Of a DNA stretch of 33,649 nt, positions 20,383 to 28,825 are shown piece by piece. The stretch covers positions 1 through 33,649 of the forward strand of contig DAOOVD010000029.1 of assembly GCA_035369845.1 (NCBI GenBank), in the 5' to 3' direction. Below the pieces are notes generated by a model. That model saw only the letters and a program-made list of their open reading frames with translations. It was not told where the DNA came from and did no database searches. Origin of the DNA: DAOOVD01 sp035369845 (GTDB taxonomy: Bacteria; Bacillota; Desulfotomaculia; Desulfotomaculales; Pelotomaculaceae). The position numbers were made by a program, and so were the translations under genes. Within the stretch, counting starts at the first letter, position 1; each line of letters begins with the position of its first letter.

Positions 20383-22277
20383 ATGATATCACTCCCTTCT
20401 TTAGGGTATCTGCGATCATCCGATCCCTGCAACTGCCGGTATTCGTTCAGCAAACTCAGACAACGTTCACGGTCGTTCAGCTTTTCGGCCTCGGCGATGC
20501 CCCGCAAAATGACGTACTCTCTGAGAAGTTCGCCGTACAGTTTTTGGTCGCCTGCTCTTTCAGCCTCATTGATTTTGGATATGAGCGCTTCCCTTCGCTC
20601 CTGCCTGTCGAACCGCCCGATTGACTCCAACAGATCCTTCAAAATTTGCGCCGGGTCCTCCCCGGGGACATCCTGCGTCAGGATCATGCTCAAAACGGTT
20701 TGCTCGTCGCCGCTCAAGTGCCTGAATATTTCAGCGGGCCGGTAGTCCGGCCGGCCGGCGAATTGCATGCAATATGTGAAGATCTTGCGGTGAACCGCGT
20801 ATTTGAAAGGCTCTTCACCAGTTTCTTCCCTGACGAACCTTGCTAGCGAGGGGTCTTCCAGGACAAGCCGCAAAATGCCGGCCTCGGCTTTCTTCCTGGC
20901 GTCGGGCTTTTCTCCCCTGCTTAATATATTATGCCTTGTTTTAGCAATTTTATCCGAATTTAACCATTTTTTTCCCGATTTTGCCTTAAATCTTCTAAAT
21001 TCTCCGGCAACCGTATCCCAGCTCAGATTCAACACCCGGGCAGTATCCTTCAAGCCTTCTTCTCTCCCAACCTCGCTCTGCAAAGCGGCAATACTGGGAA
21101 ACACCTTTTCCAGCACTTCCAGCTTCTCCGCCACGGTTCTCGCCGGCCGCCCGGCCGTGGCCCGCTTCAGCTTGAATTCGACAACCGAAAGCGCCTTGTC
21201 GACCAGTTTCTCCCACGATCCGTAGCCGTACTTTCTTAAAAAATCATCGGGGTCCTTGCCGTCCGGTATGTTTACGACTCTGACCCGGCACCCCAAATCC
21301 TGCAAAATATCAAGTCCCCTCACGGCCGCAGCCTCACCGGCCGCGTCGGCATCATACGCTATCACGATATTCCGGCTGTAGTTCATCAGCAGCCTGCCCT
21401 GCTCCGCGGTAAGAGCGGTGCCGAGGGAAGCGACGGCGTTGGTCACTCCGTGCTGGTGAGCGGTGACAACGTCCATGTACCCTTCCATAACGACGACGTG
21501 GCCCTTTTCCCTGATAGCCGGCCTGGCGAGGTGCAGCCCGTAGAGATTGCGCCCTTTGACGAAGAAAGGAGTTTCCGGGGTATTCACGTACTTCGGAAGG
21601 GATTCGTCCGTCACCCGGCCTCCAAAACCGACTACCCGCCCGGTCGCGTCCCATATCGGAAACATGATCCGGTTGCGAAAGCGGTCGTAATATCCCGTGC
21701 CGCCCTCCCTCTCCACCACCAGCCCGGCTTCAGCCACCGCCCGCGGTTTGCAGCCCTTCTTTACGAGAAACTCCAGCAGGGCATCCCATTCCGGCAGGGC
21801 GTAACCGATTTGAAAACGTTCCGTTATTTCCGGGGAAAGGCCCCGCCCCGCCAGGTACCGCCGCGCAGCAGCGGCTGCGGGACTCTGCAGCAATGCGCTG
21901 CGGAAAAAATCTACCGCCAGGCTGTTGATCTTTCGCAGGGCTTCCTGCCTGCGCTCCCTCTCAAGCTGAACGGGATCCGCCGCCGAAGGCAGGGTGATGC
22001 CCGCCTCCCGGGCCAGCATGCTTAAAGCTTCATTAAAAGTAAGGTTCTCCTTCAGCATTAAAAATTTAAATACGTCACCGCCGGCGTTACAGCCAAAACA
22101 ATGAAAAATCTGCTTATCCGGCGTAACCGTAAACGAAGGCGCCCGATCATTGTGAAAAGGACAGGAGCCGGTAAGATATTTCCCTTTTTTCTTAAGTTGA
22201 ACGTAGCGGGAAACTACACCGGCAATATCTGATCGCAGGCGAACTGTTTCAATTATTTCGTCGGGAATAAAGCTCAC
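20379..22277 (-). CDS. dnaG: DNA primase
   Basis: It synthesises RNA primers at the replication fork. The 632-residue protein has the N-terminal zinc-binding domain (C39, H42, C60, C63 in CPFH...CFGC). The RNA polymerase core holds a TOPRIM domain, with E265 in VVVMEGYMDVV and the DxD pair at D309/D311 in IAYDADAAGE. A C-terminal helicase-interaction domain (about 450-632) follows. The start is GTG, with GAGGGTG 7 bases upstream. It is translationally coupled to rpoD. The 197-base gap upstream is AT-rich and must hold the promoter, but several weak -35/-10 combinations exist and none is clear. Confidence 0.97.
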   Translation of the reverse strand: MSFIPDEIIETVRLRSDIAGVVSRYVQLKKKGKYLTGSCPFHNDRAPSFTVTPDKQIFHCFGCNAGGDVFKFLMLKENLTFNEALSMLAREAGITLPSAADPVQLERERRQEALRKINSLAVDFFRSALLQSPAAAAARRYLAGRGLSPEITERFQIGYALPEWDALLEFLVKKGCKPRAVAEAGLVVEREGGTGYYDRFRNRIMFPIWDATGRVVGFGGRVTDESLPKYVNTPETPFFVKGRNLYGLHLARPAIREKGHVVVMEGYMDVVTAHQHGVTNAVASLGTALTAEQGRLLMNYSRNIVIAYDADAAGEAAAVRGLDILQDLGCRVRVVNIPDGKDPDDFLRKYGYGSWEKLVDKALSVVEFKLKRATAGRPARTVAEKLEVLEKVFPSIAALQSEVGREEGLKDTARVLNLSWDTVAGEFRRFKAKSGKKWLNSDKIAKTRHNILSRGEKPDARKKAEAGILRLVLEDPSLARFVREETGEEPFKYAVHRKIFTYCMQFAGRPDYRPAEIFRHLSGDEQTVLSMILTQDVPGEDPAQILKDLLESIGRFDRQERREALISKINEAERAGDQKLYGELLREYVILRGIAEAEKLNDRERCLSLLNEYRQLQGSDDRRYPKEGSDII

Positions 22278-22474
22278 CTTTGATCACCCTCTAAAAACTA
22301 ACAATAGTTAGGACAATTCAACATATGTCCGTGTTATCCTGCAACAACGATTAAAAATTAAACACAAAAATTCCTTATTAAAAAATATTCGTTAAAGCTT
22401 AAAAATTTCCCTTCCGATCTGTTGACAATTTCTTGAATAGTATTGCCAATTATCACATAGCTTAATGTTTGCTG

Positions 22475-23476
22475 TCAATCCACCCAGGGAAGCGGCAAAA
22501 AATATTTCTGGTATACTCTTATGGCAAATCTGTCGGTCATTCCGGCTATATAGTCGCACACCACCCTGTCCAGTTCCTCCGTGCGGGACCGCTGCCGGTA
22601 TTCGCCGGGGAGAACCCCGGGGTTTTCCTGAAAATGCCTGAACAGCCTCTGAACCACGTGACGCGCTTTTGCTTCTTCCCTTTTGGCCTCCGAGCCTATA
22701 TATACATGCTGGAACAAGAAACTCCTCAGGCGGTCGGTCGCCGACTGAACGGCCGGGCTCATTCTAATGACTTCCGGTTCATCCCAGTTGGTCCGGATCA
22801 GATCGAGAACCATGGTGTTTATTCTCTGGCGGTGCTCGCGGCCCAGAACTTCCAGGCACTCCTCCGGGAGCTGGCCTGCCGTCAGCACTCCGCCCCTGAT
22901 CGCGTCATCTATGTCGTGGTTTATGTAGGCGACCCGGTCTGCGATTTTTACTATCTGCCCCTCCAGGGTGGCCGGCAGAACCGGCCCGGTATGGTTCAGG
23001 ATGCCGTCCCGCACTTCCCAGGTCAGGTTCAAGCCCCCGTTTCCCTCCAGCACATCGATCACCCGGAGGCTTTGCTCGTTATGTTTGAACCCCGGCCCAA
23101 ACACCTCGTTGAGGGCTTCCTCCCCGGCGTGACCGAAGGGAGTGTGGCCGAGGTCATGGCCCAGGGCGACAGCCTCGGCAAGATCTTCGTTCAGCCTCAG
23201 CGCCCGCGCCACAGTCCGGGCAATCTGGGCGACCTCGAGGGTATGGGTGAGCCTGGTCCGGTAGTGATCGCCTTCCGGAATGGTGAAGACCTGTGTCTTG
23301 TGCTTCAGCCTGCGAAAGCTTTTTGAATGAATGATCCGGTCCCTGTCGCGCTGAAAGGACGTACGGACAATACATTCCTCCTCCTCCCTCGCCCTTCCCC
23401 TGCTTGCGCTGCTGAGGCAGGCGCGGGGAGACAGGACCCGGCGCTCCAGTTCTTCCGCCCGCAGTCTGATTTCCAT
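22475..23476 (-). CDS. dgt: Deoxyguanosinetriphosphate triphosphohydrolase-like HD protein
   Basis: An HD-domain phosphohydrolase of the dGTPase family, which cleaves dNTPs to nucleoside and triphosphate and helps set nucleotide pools. In the 333-residue protein the metal site is H78 (THTLEVA), H107-D108 (GHDLGHTPFGHAGE) and a later Asp in DRVAYINHDIDDA. The N-terminal SKSFRRLKHKTQVF motif is characteristic. The ATG has AAGGTGG 7 bases upstream. It lies just upstream of dnaG-rpoD, an arrangement seen in several clostridia. Some homologues act in phage defence by removing dNTPs, but this location speaks for housekeeping. Confidence 0.94.
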   Translation of the reverse strand: MEIRLRAEELERRVLSPRACLSSASRGRAREEEECIVRTSFQRDRDRIIHSKSFRRLKHKTQVFTIPEGDHYRTRLTHTLEVAQIARTVARALRLNEDLAEAVALGHDLGHTPFGHAGEEALNEVFGPGFKHNEQSLRVIDVLEGNGGLNLTWEVRDGILNHTGPVLPATLEGQIVKIADRVAYINHDIDDAIRGGVLTAGQLPEECLEVLGREHRQRINTMVLDLIRTNWDEPEVIRMSPAVQSATDRLRSFLFQHVYIGSEAKREEAKARHVVQRLFRHFQENPGVLPGEYRQRSRTEELDRVVCDYIAGMTDRFAIRVYQKYFLPLPWVD

Positions 23477-23577
23477 GGCGTTACCACCTTATTAAGCCGA
23501 CAGTTTAAAAATAATTCTACGTGCAGGACGGTATTCCTTCCGCCCGGATCGATCCAAGTTTTACACGAATAAGCGAA

Positions 23578-23605
23578 CCCCGGCGCGGTTAAAATCTCGC
23601 CGGGG
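23578..23605. terminator. GC-rich hairpin between the flavoprotein and dGTPase genes
   Basis: CCCCGGCG (23578-23585) pairs perfectly with CGCCGGGG (23598-23605) around a 12-base loop. U tracts are weak on both strands (CCTTTCTTC on plus). Probably the end signal of the flavoprotein gene, which stops 11 bases away on the minus strand. Confidence 0.5.
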
Positions 23606-23615
23606 CCTTTCTTCA

Positions 23616-24224
23616 TTACTCCGCCGTTCTTTTCCGCAGGCTCGAGGTGGCCGCCGCCACCTCCACAACCCGCCTCGCCAAAATCCTCGAACGCCTGAGA
23701 CCCGCCAAATCCGCGCCTGACGGCTGCTGCGCGCAGGCGCCCTGGTGCCCGGCATCGTCCTCATAACTTCCGTCACCCACCACAATCATACCCTGGCACA
23801 GCATCATGTCCTGAAGCGCCCGGACGGTCGTTTCCTGGCCACCGAACCGGGAAGCGCCGACCGCCAATGCGCCTCCCACCACATTTAAAAGAGACTTTTC
23901 GCTTCTCAAGAGCCTGGTTTTATCCCAAAAGGATTTGAGCGGAGCGGAAACGGTTCCGAAATAAACGGGGCTGCCGAGCAGAATGCCGTCTGCCCTGCGC
24001 ATCAGTTCAAAGGCGTGCTCCAGCCTGGTGCCCCTGTAGCATTTCATATCGCATGGGGTGCTGCAGTAGAAGCAAAAGGGGATCACCGCGTCCGATATCT
24101 CCTCGCAAACATGGAGCAATCCCGTGCGCGCCCCGGCCGACTCGGCAGCTTCCAGAGCAGCGTTGAGCAGCAGGGCGGTATTGCCTTCCTTGTGCGGGCT
24201 TCCGTTTAAAGCCAGAATCAACAT
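23616..24224 (-). CDS. Flavodoxin-fold NADPH-dependent FMN reductase / iron-sulfur flavoprotein-like
   Basis: A 202-residue flavodoxin-like protein. The N-terminal phosphate-binding loop LNGSPHKEGNT and GSPVYFGTVSAPLKSFWDKT bind FMN. A Cys cluster FCFYCSTPCDMKCY (spacing C-x2-C-x3-C-x3-C) lies between them, where iron-sulfur flavoproteins carry their cluster ligands; whether a cluster is bound is uncertain. Such proteins move electrons in anaerobes. The C-terminal 50 residues are Ala/Arg-rich. The start at 24224 is chosen because AGAGGA lies 6 bases upstream; the frame extends 6 codons further without support. Confidence 0.85.
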   Translation of the reverse strand: MLILALNGSPHKEGNTALLLNAALEAAESAGARTGLLHVCEEISDAVIPFCFYCSTPCDMKCYRGTRLEHAFELMRRADGILLGSPVYFGTVSAPLKSFWDKTRLLRSEKSLLNVVGGALAVGASRFGGQETTVRALQDMMLCQGMIVVGDGSYEDDAGHQGACAQQPSGADLAGLRRSRILARRVVEVAAATSSLRKRTAE

Positions 24225-24278
24225 GGAAATTCCTCTTTTCATAATTAATCAGTAAATCTTATGTCCATTGCCCCTTCT

Positions 24279-24866
24279 TTAGACTTGCCGGGAAACGGGA
24301 AAAGGAACCCGGGCCAGAACAAAATACTGCGGCCCCCCGGGCTTCAGAATACTCTGCATCAGCTCAATCGAGTCCACTTTCATCCGGCCGCATCCGCCCA
24401 AATCCCCTGCTAGCTTTTCAGCTCTCTCCAGCACATGGGAAAAGCCGTAGGGGGACTTTACCCTCGCCAGGGTCAGGTGGGGTGAGAACCTGCGCTTCTC
24501 CGGCTCAAAATTCAGGGCCGCCAGTTCCCGCTGCACCCGCTGCTGCAGGCGGGACAGAGCGTCGGCAGCTCCGGACACCCCCACCCAGAGCACCTTCGGC
24601 CGCTGCGCCGATGGGAAAACTCCGGCCCCTTTCAGTTCCAGGGTAAAAGACTCCGTGCCGGCAACAGAACGGTTCAGGGCGCTGACAACGGAATTCACCT
24701 GATCAACGGGCACATTGCCGAGAAACTGAAGCGTAATATGCAGGTTCTCCTCCCGGACCCACCTGGCGTCCGAGGGAGCCGTCCGTAGTTCCCTGATCAC
24801 CGAGCCGAGAAACTGTTTCGTTTTTTCCGGAAAATTAACGGCTACAAAAAGTCTCATCTGCTGCAA
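24279..24866 (-). CDS. thpR: RNA 2',3'-cyclic phosphodiesterase (2H family)
   Basis: A member of the 2H phosphoesterase/ligT family that opens 2',3'-cyclic phosphates on RNA ends. The two catalytic motifs are HITLQFLG and HLTLARVK, and the N-terminus is RLFVAVNFPE. About 195 residues, normal for the family. Start choice: GGGAGG at 24880-24875 is 8 bases from a TTG at 24866, 17 from an ATG at 24857 and 2 from an ATG at 24872; the TTG has the best spacing, but this is not certain. It reads with the flavoprotein gene and is divergent from the membrane protein gene. Confidence 0.92.
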   Translation of the reverse strand: MQQMRLFVAVNFPEKTKQFLGSVIRELRTAPSDARWVREENLHITLQFLGNVPVDQVNSVVSALNRSVAGTESFTLELKGAGVFPSAQRPKVLWVGVSGAADALSRLQQRVQRELAALNFEPEKRRFSPHLTLARVKSPYGFSHVLERAEKLAGDLGGCGRMKVDSIELMQSILKPGGPQYFVLARVPFPVSRQV

Positions 24867-24973
24867 CTGCATCGCCTCCCGAAAAGAAATAGTCGCCAAA
24901 ATTAGGAAAAACTTTTCTAAAATATGCCTTCCCGTCGCAATGAGCTTTGTCGTTTAAAAATTTGTAATTTGAC

Positions 24974-25002
24974 TTGATTTATTGGCGAAATATGGCGATA
25001 AT
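24974..25002 (+). promoter_or_regulatory. Probable promoter of the envelope operon
   Basis: TTGATT (24974-24979), a 17-base spacer, and GATAAT (24997-25002), 24 bases before the start codon of the membrane protein. An overlapping TTGACT at 24969-24974 has poorer spacing. Confidence 0.55.
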
Positions 25003-25026
25003 GTTTTAAAAAGGTCGAGGTGAAAC

Positions 25027-26370
25027 ATGCAGGAGTATCTGATCGCCTTACTGGCTATAAGCGTTATTATAACATCTGTTTTCTGCCTTGTTAAACACCG
25101 TGTTCCTCTCAATCCGAAGGTGGCTTATGCCGCCGTGGGGATTTCTTTCGTGCTCGGAGCGGTTTTCCCCTTTATTATATCAAACGTTTCGCCGGCTGGA
25201 GCGCTGGCTGTCTACTTCGTCCTGATCGTATTTTTTGCAGCCGCGCTCAGCCGCCTCGAAAGCAGGGCATCCTTAAAAGCAGCGGAGCGTCCGGCCGAAG
25301 TCGCCGTACTGCAGGCGGGACATGCCGGGTATTTTGAGCAGCCGCCCGCCTCCGCATTTCCGGAGGAAACTGCCGCAGCGCAGGTGTGCGCCGCGGCGGA
25401 CGGCCCGCCGGAAACATCCCCGGAAGACCCCTGCCGGGAATCCGGCCGGGAAAACGAACCGCCGGAACAGGATCAGCCGGCCGCCTCCCCCGCCGGAGAC
25501 ACATCAGCCGGAATCCCCGCCTCCGGGGAAGCCGCGCCGGAAGAATCCGGGCTGCCGGACAGCGGACCAAGACTGGCAATTCCACCTGCAGAAGAAAGCC
25601 CGCCCGCCGCGGAAGCACAGCCGGAAGAAGGGCGCCCGGCCGGCGGGAATGCCGGAATCACTGATTCTTCTCCCTTCCCGGACTGCGAAAGTGATTCGGC
25701 CCGGGAACTGACTGATTTTGCCCCGGAGCGCCTGCCGGAAGACTTCCCGGAAGAAGCCGCCGCCGGGGAGGAAGACGCCGGACCGGAAGAATATTTTGCT
25801 GAAAGTGAAATTCTTTCTGCAGCGGCAGTAGAAGATATGACAGAAAAAGCGACAGAGGAAGCGACAACAGAAGCAGCGGAAGAAGAAGCAGCAATAGAAG
25901 AAGCAACAGAAGCAACGGGAAAAGAAGCAGCCGTTCAAGACGCGGCGGCCGGGGAGCCGGCTTCCGCGGCGGACGGGCGGGAACGTCCCGCCGATATAAA
26001 TCAACTCATTTCGGAGGGATTTAAAGCGAAGACCGAAGGCCGCCACGCCGACGTGCTGAACTTTTTCTTCAAAGCTCTCGGCGCGTGCCGGGACGGCAAG
26101 ATCTCATCGGCTCTTGCCCTGGAAATAAGCTCCGCTTTCCAGGAACTGGGCCAGCACGTGCAGGCCGCCATGTTTCTGTCTTCTTTCGCGCGGCAGGAAT
26201 ATGTGCAAAGAGATCCGTCCTTGCTGCAGCAAATCAGATACCGGACTTTCTATCTGGAAACCCTTGCCGATCTCCTGAGGTACGCAAAAATGCCCAACGC
26301 GCCCAACTCAAAAATTCCCAACCTGATCAAGATCAAAGCAAACATGTTGACGGCCGAAAGGTTCAAATAA
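25027..26370 (+). CDS. Membrane-anchored protein with Pro/Glu/Ala-rich linker and helical C-terminal domain
   Basis: A 447-residue protein of unknown function. Three predicted membrane helices lie at about 4-22, 32-52 and 57-75. A very acidic, Pro/Glu/Ala-rich, probably disordered segment spans about 85-320. A helical C-terminal domain (about 322-430) starts DINQLISEGFKAKTEGRHAD and looks TPR-like. The linker would hold the helical domain away from the membrane. The codons of the linker change from GC-rich (CCGGAA) to a run of GAA/GCA/ACA triplets at about 25831-25932, a simple-sequence tract likely to vary in length. The ribosome site is GAGGTG 4 bases before the ATG. It heads a three-gene operon with PRC-barrel and VanW genes. 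Confidence 0.85.
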   Translation: MQEYLIALLAISVIITSVFCLVKHRVPLNPKVAYAAVGISFVLGAVFPFIISNVSPAGALAVYFVLIVFFAAALSRLESRASLKAAERPAEVAVLQAGHAGYFEQPPASAFPEETAAAQVCAAADGPPETSPEDPCRESGRENEPPEQDQPAASPAGDTSAGIPASGEAAPEESGLPDSGPRLAIPPAEESPPAAEAQPEEGRPAGGNAGITDSSPFPDCESDSARELTDFAPERLPEDFPEEAAAGEEDAGPEEYFAESEILSAAAVEDMTEKATEEATTEAAEEEAAIEEATEATGKEAAVQDAAAGEPASAADGRERPADINQLISEGFKAKTEGRHADVLNFFFKALGACRDGKISSALALEISSAFQELGQHVQAAMFLSSFARQEYVQRDPSLLQQIRYRTFYLETLADLLRYAKMPNAPNSKIPNLIKIKANMLTAERFK

Positions 26371-26403
26371 TCAATAATCCATATCAATAAAGGGGGCAAG
26401 CAA

Positions 26404-27180
26404 GTGAAAAGCAGCAAGCAAATTTTGAGGTTACCGGTTCTCAGTATCGAGGAGGGCAAAAAGGTGGGTGTGGTAAAGGAGTTGATACTCAACCCGAAAC
26501 AAGGCACCGTGGATTTCCTCCTCGTCGAAGACGACGCGCCTTACCTCGGGCTGAAGGGCATACCTTTTGAAGCTGTTCAGGGCATAGGAGAGTTTGCCCT
26601 GACGGTGGCCAGCTGCAGTTCTCTTTCACCGGTTGCCGAAATCAACGGCGCAATCGATCTAATCAAGAAAAACCTGTACCTGCCCGGCACCAGAGTTCTG
26701 ACCAGAAAAGGCCGCCTGGTAGGTTCCATAAGTGAATATTTCGTCGACGACAACACCGGGGCCGTCGTCGGCTGCCAGCTCATACCGGTAAATGACGAAA
26801 AACCCGCCGGTATTATCCCCAGGGAGTTGATCCTCACCTACGGGAGCGATTTCCTGGTGGTCGAGGAGGATGTGGAAAACAGACTGATTGCTGAAATACC
26901 GGAAGAAAGCCTGCCGCTGGAGAAAACCGGGGCCGGAGCGGTATCCGCCGCATTCGCCGCTCCCGCGGACTCCGCGGACGACAACCGGCAGTTCGACACT
27001 TTAAAGCATTTTGAGGACCAGCAGCGTCAATACCTGCTCGGTAAAAAGGTAGCCGTGCGGATAGTATCCGATTCCGGCGAACTGGTCGCCGAAGAAGGAG
27101 AAATAATCACCAGCGAGACTATAGAGCGGGCCAAGAAAGCTGACAGGTACATCCAGCTTACTCTTAACGTCCGTGACTGA
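26404..27180 (+). CDS. PRC-barrel domain protein
   Basis: A 258-residue protein with two PRC-barrel-like units. The first is about residues 5-75 (LRLPVLSIEEGKKVGVVKEL...), the second about 90-165 (GTRVLTRKGRLVGSISEYF...VVGCQLIP). PRC barrels are small beta domains found in RimM, in photosynthetic reaction centre H subunits and in many Firmicutes sporulation or envelope proteins. The C-terminal 90 residues are less conserved, with a segment KKVAVRIVSDSGELVAEEGEII. The start is GTG with AAAGGGGG 7 bases upstream. It lies 33 bases after the membrane protein and 17 before the VanW gene. The exact role is unknown. Confidence 0.87.
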   Translation: MKSSKQILRLPVLSIEEGKKVGVVKELILNPKQGTVDFLLVEDDAPYLGLKGIPFEAVQGIGEFALTVASCSSLSPVAEINGAIDLIKKNLYLPGTRVLTRKGRLVGSISEYFVDDNTGAVVGCQLIPVNDEKPAGIIPRELILTYGSDFLVVEEDVENRLIAEIPEESLPLEKTGAGAVSAAFAAPADSADDNRQFDTLKHFEDQQRQYLLGKKVAVRIVSDSGELVAEEGEIITSETIERAKKADRYIQLTLNVRD

Positions 27181-27197
27181 AAAGACCGGAGAAAGAG

Positions 27198-28553
27198 ATG
27201 CCGCAGCTAAAAAAGACTGTCTTCTTGTCACTTTTCCTCCTCCTGCAGTCCGGCATCGGGGTCTTCGGGGTGGCCGCGATCCTTGACGCCAGGTATTCGG
27301 GAACAATCCAGCAGGGAATTGCCGTCAACGGGATCCCGGTCGGGGGTATGAGTACGGTCGAGGCGGCACAAAAACTGGAAAGCTCCTGTCCTTTTCCGGC
27401 ACTTGCCTTCTTCAAGCTGGAAGGCTCCGGGAAAAGGGGATTTATCGGCCTTTCGGAGATTGACGGACGTTACTCCTACCTGCCGACCGCCGAAGAAGCT
27501 TCAAGATACGTGAGCGACAAGGGGAAACTCATCAATCAGTTGATGTGCATTCTCCGGCTTCGCGCAGCGCCGGCGGACCTGCCGTTGAAAATAGGTTTTT
27601 CCGAAGAAAAACTGGCCGAAAAAATCAGGGGCATCGAGCAGGAATGGAAAGAGCCTCCGCAAAACGCCTCAGTCAAAGTCATAAACGACAGGGTTGAAAT
27701 CGTTCCGGAGAAAAACGGCTACCGCCTCGATTTTGAGGAGACCCTCAAACAGGCAAGCCGGGCCCTTTCCGGCGGCATACTATACGCAGAAGCCGTTGGG
27801 CACGACCTGAAACCGGACATCGACACCGGCGACCTGCAGGGAATCGACACGTTGCTTTCCGAGTACACCACGACCTTCGACGCCGGCGCCGGGAACAGGG
27901 CTCACAATATAACAGTGGCAACCGGCGCCATAAACGGCACACTGCTGAAACCCGGCGAAATGTTTTCGCTAAATAAAGAACTGGGTCCACGTCTGGCAGA
28001 GACAGGCTATTTGAAAGCCCCCGTTTTTATCGAAGACCGGCTCATGCTCGACATCGGCGGAGGCATCTGCCAGGTCGCCACAACCCTTTACAACGCGGTG
28101 CTCCTTTCAAATCTGGCAATAGTGGAGCGTTTTCCCCACCCGCGCCCGGTCAACTACGTTTCTCCGGGCCGGGACGCTACTATCGCCGGGGACTACCTCG
28201 ACTTGAAATTTGTCAACAACACGGACACCCCGGTCTACATATCGAGCTTTACCGGAGACGGCACGATAACGGTGCAGATTTTCGGCGCTGGAAAAAAAGA
28301 CGGTCACACGGTGAGGATAACGACTGAAAAAACCGTAATAGAGCCCAACGTTGTGATCATCACGGACAACACGCTCCCGGAAGGCGAAACCAGGATCAAG
28401 GACCCCGGCGCGGCCGGATACGAAGTCAGGTCCTACCGGGAAGTGATCTCAAACGGCAAGACGGAGTCAAAGACGCTCATTTCTACCGATTACTACAAAC
28501 CGTCGGACAAAATCATCCTGGCGGGGCCCAAGCCCAAGGGCGAAGAAAAATAG
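27198..28553 (+). CDS. VanW-family cell-surface protein with G5-like C-terminus
   Basis: A 451-residue exported or membrane-anchored protein. An N-terminal hydrophobic signal or anchor lies at about 7-29. A YoaR-type peptidoglycan-binding-like region covers about 60-210, and a VanW domain about 225-355 (RAHNITVATGAINGTLLKPGE, LDIGGGICQVATTLYNA, ERFPHPRPVNYVSPGRD). The G5-like end reads DNTLPEGETRIKDPGAAGYE...YYKPSDKIILAG. VanW proteins are common in spore-forming Firmicutes; despite the name they do not by themselves confer vancomycin resistance. Last gene of the operon, followed directly by a strong terminator. Confidence 0.93.
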   Translation: MPQLKKTVFLSLFLLLQSGIGVFGVAAILDARYSGTIQQGIAVNGIPVGGMSTVEAAQKLESSCPFPALAFFKLEGSGKRGFIGLSEIDGRYSYLPTAEEASRYVSDKGKLINQLMCILRLRAAPADLPLKIGFSEEKLAEKIRGIEQEWKEPPQNASVKVINDRVEIVPEKNGYRLDFEETLKQASRALSGGILYAEAVGHDLKPDIDTGDLQGIDTLLSEYTTTFDAGAGNRAHNITVATGAINGTLLKPGEMFSLNKELGPRLAETGYLKAPVFIEDRLMLDIGGGICQVATTLYNAVLLSNLAIVERFPHPRPVNYVSPGRDATIAGDYLDLKFVNNTDTPVYISSFTGDGTITVQIFGAGKKDGHTVRITTEKTVIEPNVVIITDNTLPEGETRIKDPGAAGYEVRSYREVISNGKTESKTLISTDYYKPSDKIILAGPKPKGEEK

Positions 28554-28556
28554 CGA

Positions 28557-28580
28557 AGAGGGGACAGCCCCTCTTTTTAT
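28557..28580 (+). terminator. Intrinsic terminator of the envelope operon
   Basis: AGAGGGG, loop ACAG, CCCCTCT, then TTTTATTATT. A 7-bp perfect stem starting 3 bases after the VanW stop codon. Confidence 0.95.
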
Positions 28581-28589
28581 TATTCATTA

Positions 28590-28825
28590 TTATTGACGCC
28601 GGCAGGGGCGCCGCCCTTCGGGGCTGTTGACAGGTGCCTCGAGGTTGAAACGCTCGCTCAAACGCTTCGCGCCGGGTGAACCAGGGGCTCGCATCACGCG
28701 ATATCGGACCGCCTTCAACTCGCCGTTCCCGGCTCGGCTCAGGCTTTCGCGGACGTCCTGTCCGCTCATCCGATATCGCATCCTCACTTCGCCTTCGTTG
28801 TTGTGCTTTTTTGGGCAGCGCCTTG
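28590..28825 (-). repeat. Highly structured intergenic element downstream of ppdK
   Basis: Read on the minus strand, GCGATATCGGA (28779-28769) pairs perfectly with TCCGATATCGC (28708-28698). It encloses a hairpin GCGGAC-AGGAC-GTCCGC and a second arm GCCT...AGGC containing GCCG-GGAA-CGGC, which together form a three-way junction. Further stems follow: GAAGCG/CGTTTC and GCCC-CGAA-GGGC. An open frame crosses it (RYRMSGQDVRESLSRAG...) but has no ribosome site. It could be a dispersed repeat, a structured RNA in the ppdK 3' region or a transcript-end element; none is proven. Confidence 0.55.

Noticed and set aside
22278..22474. Promoter for dnaG-rpoD and a CTAAC/GTTAG mini-hairpin with TTTTT
   Set aside because: Several weak -35/-10 pairs are possible in this AT-rich gap, and the hairpin has only 5 mostly weak pairs. 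None stands out enough to call.
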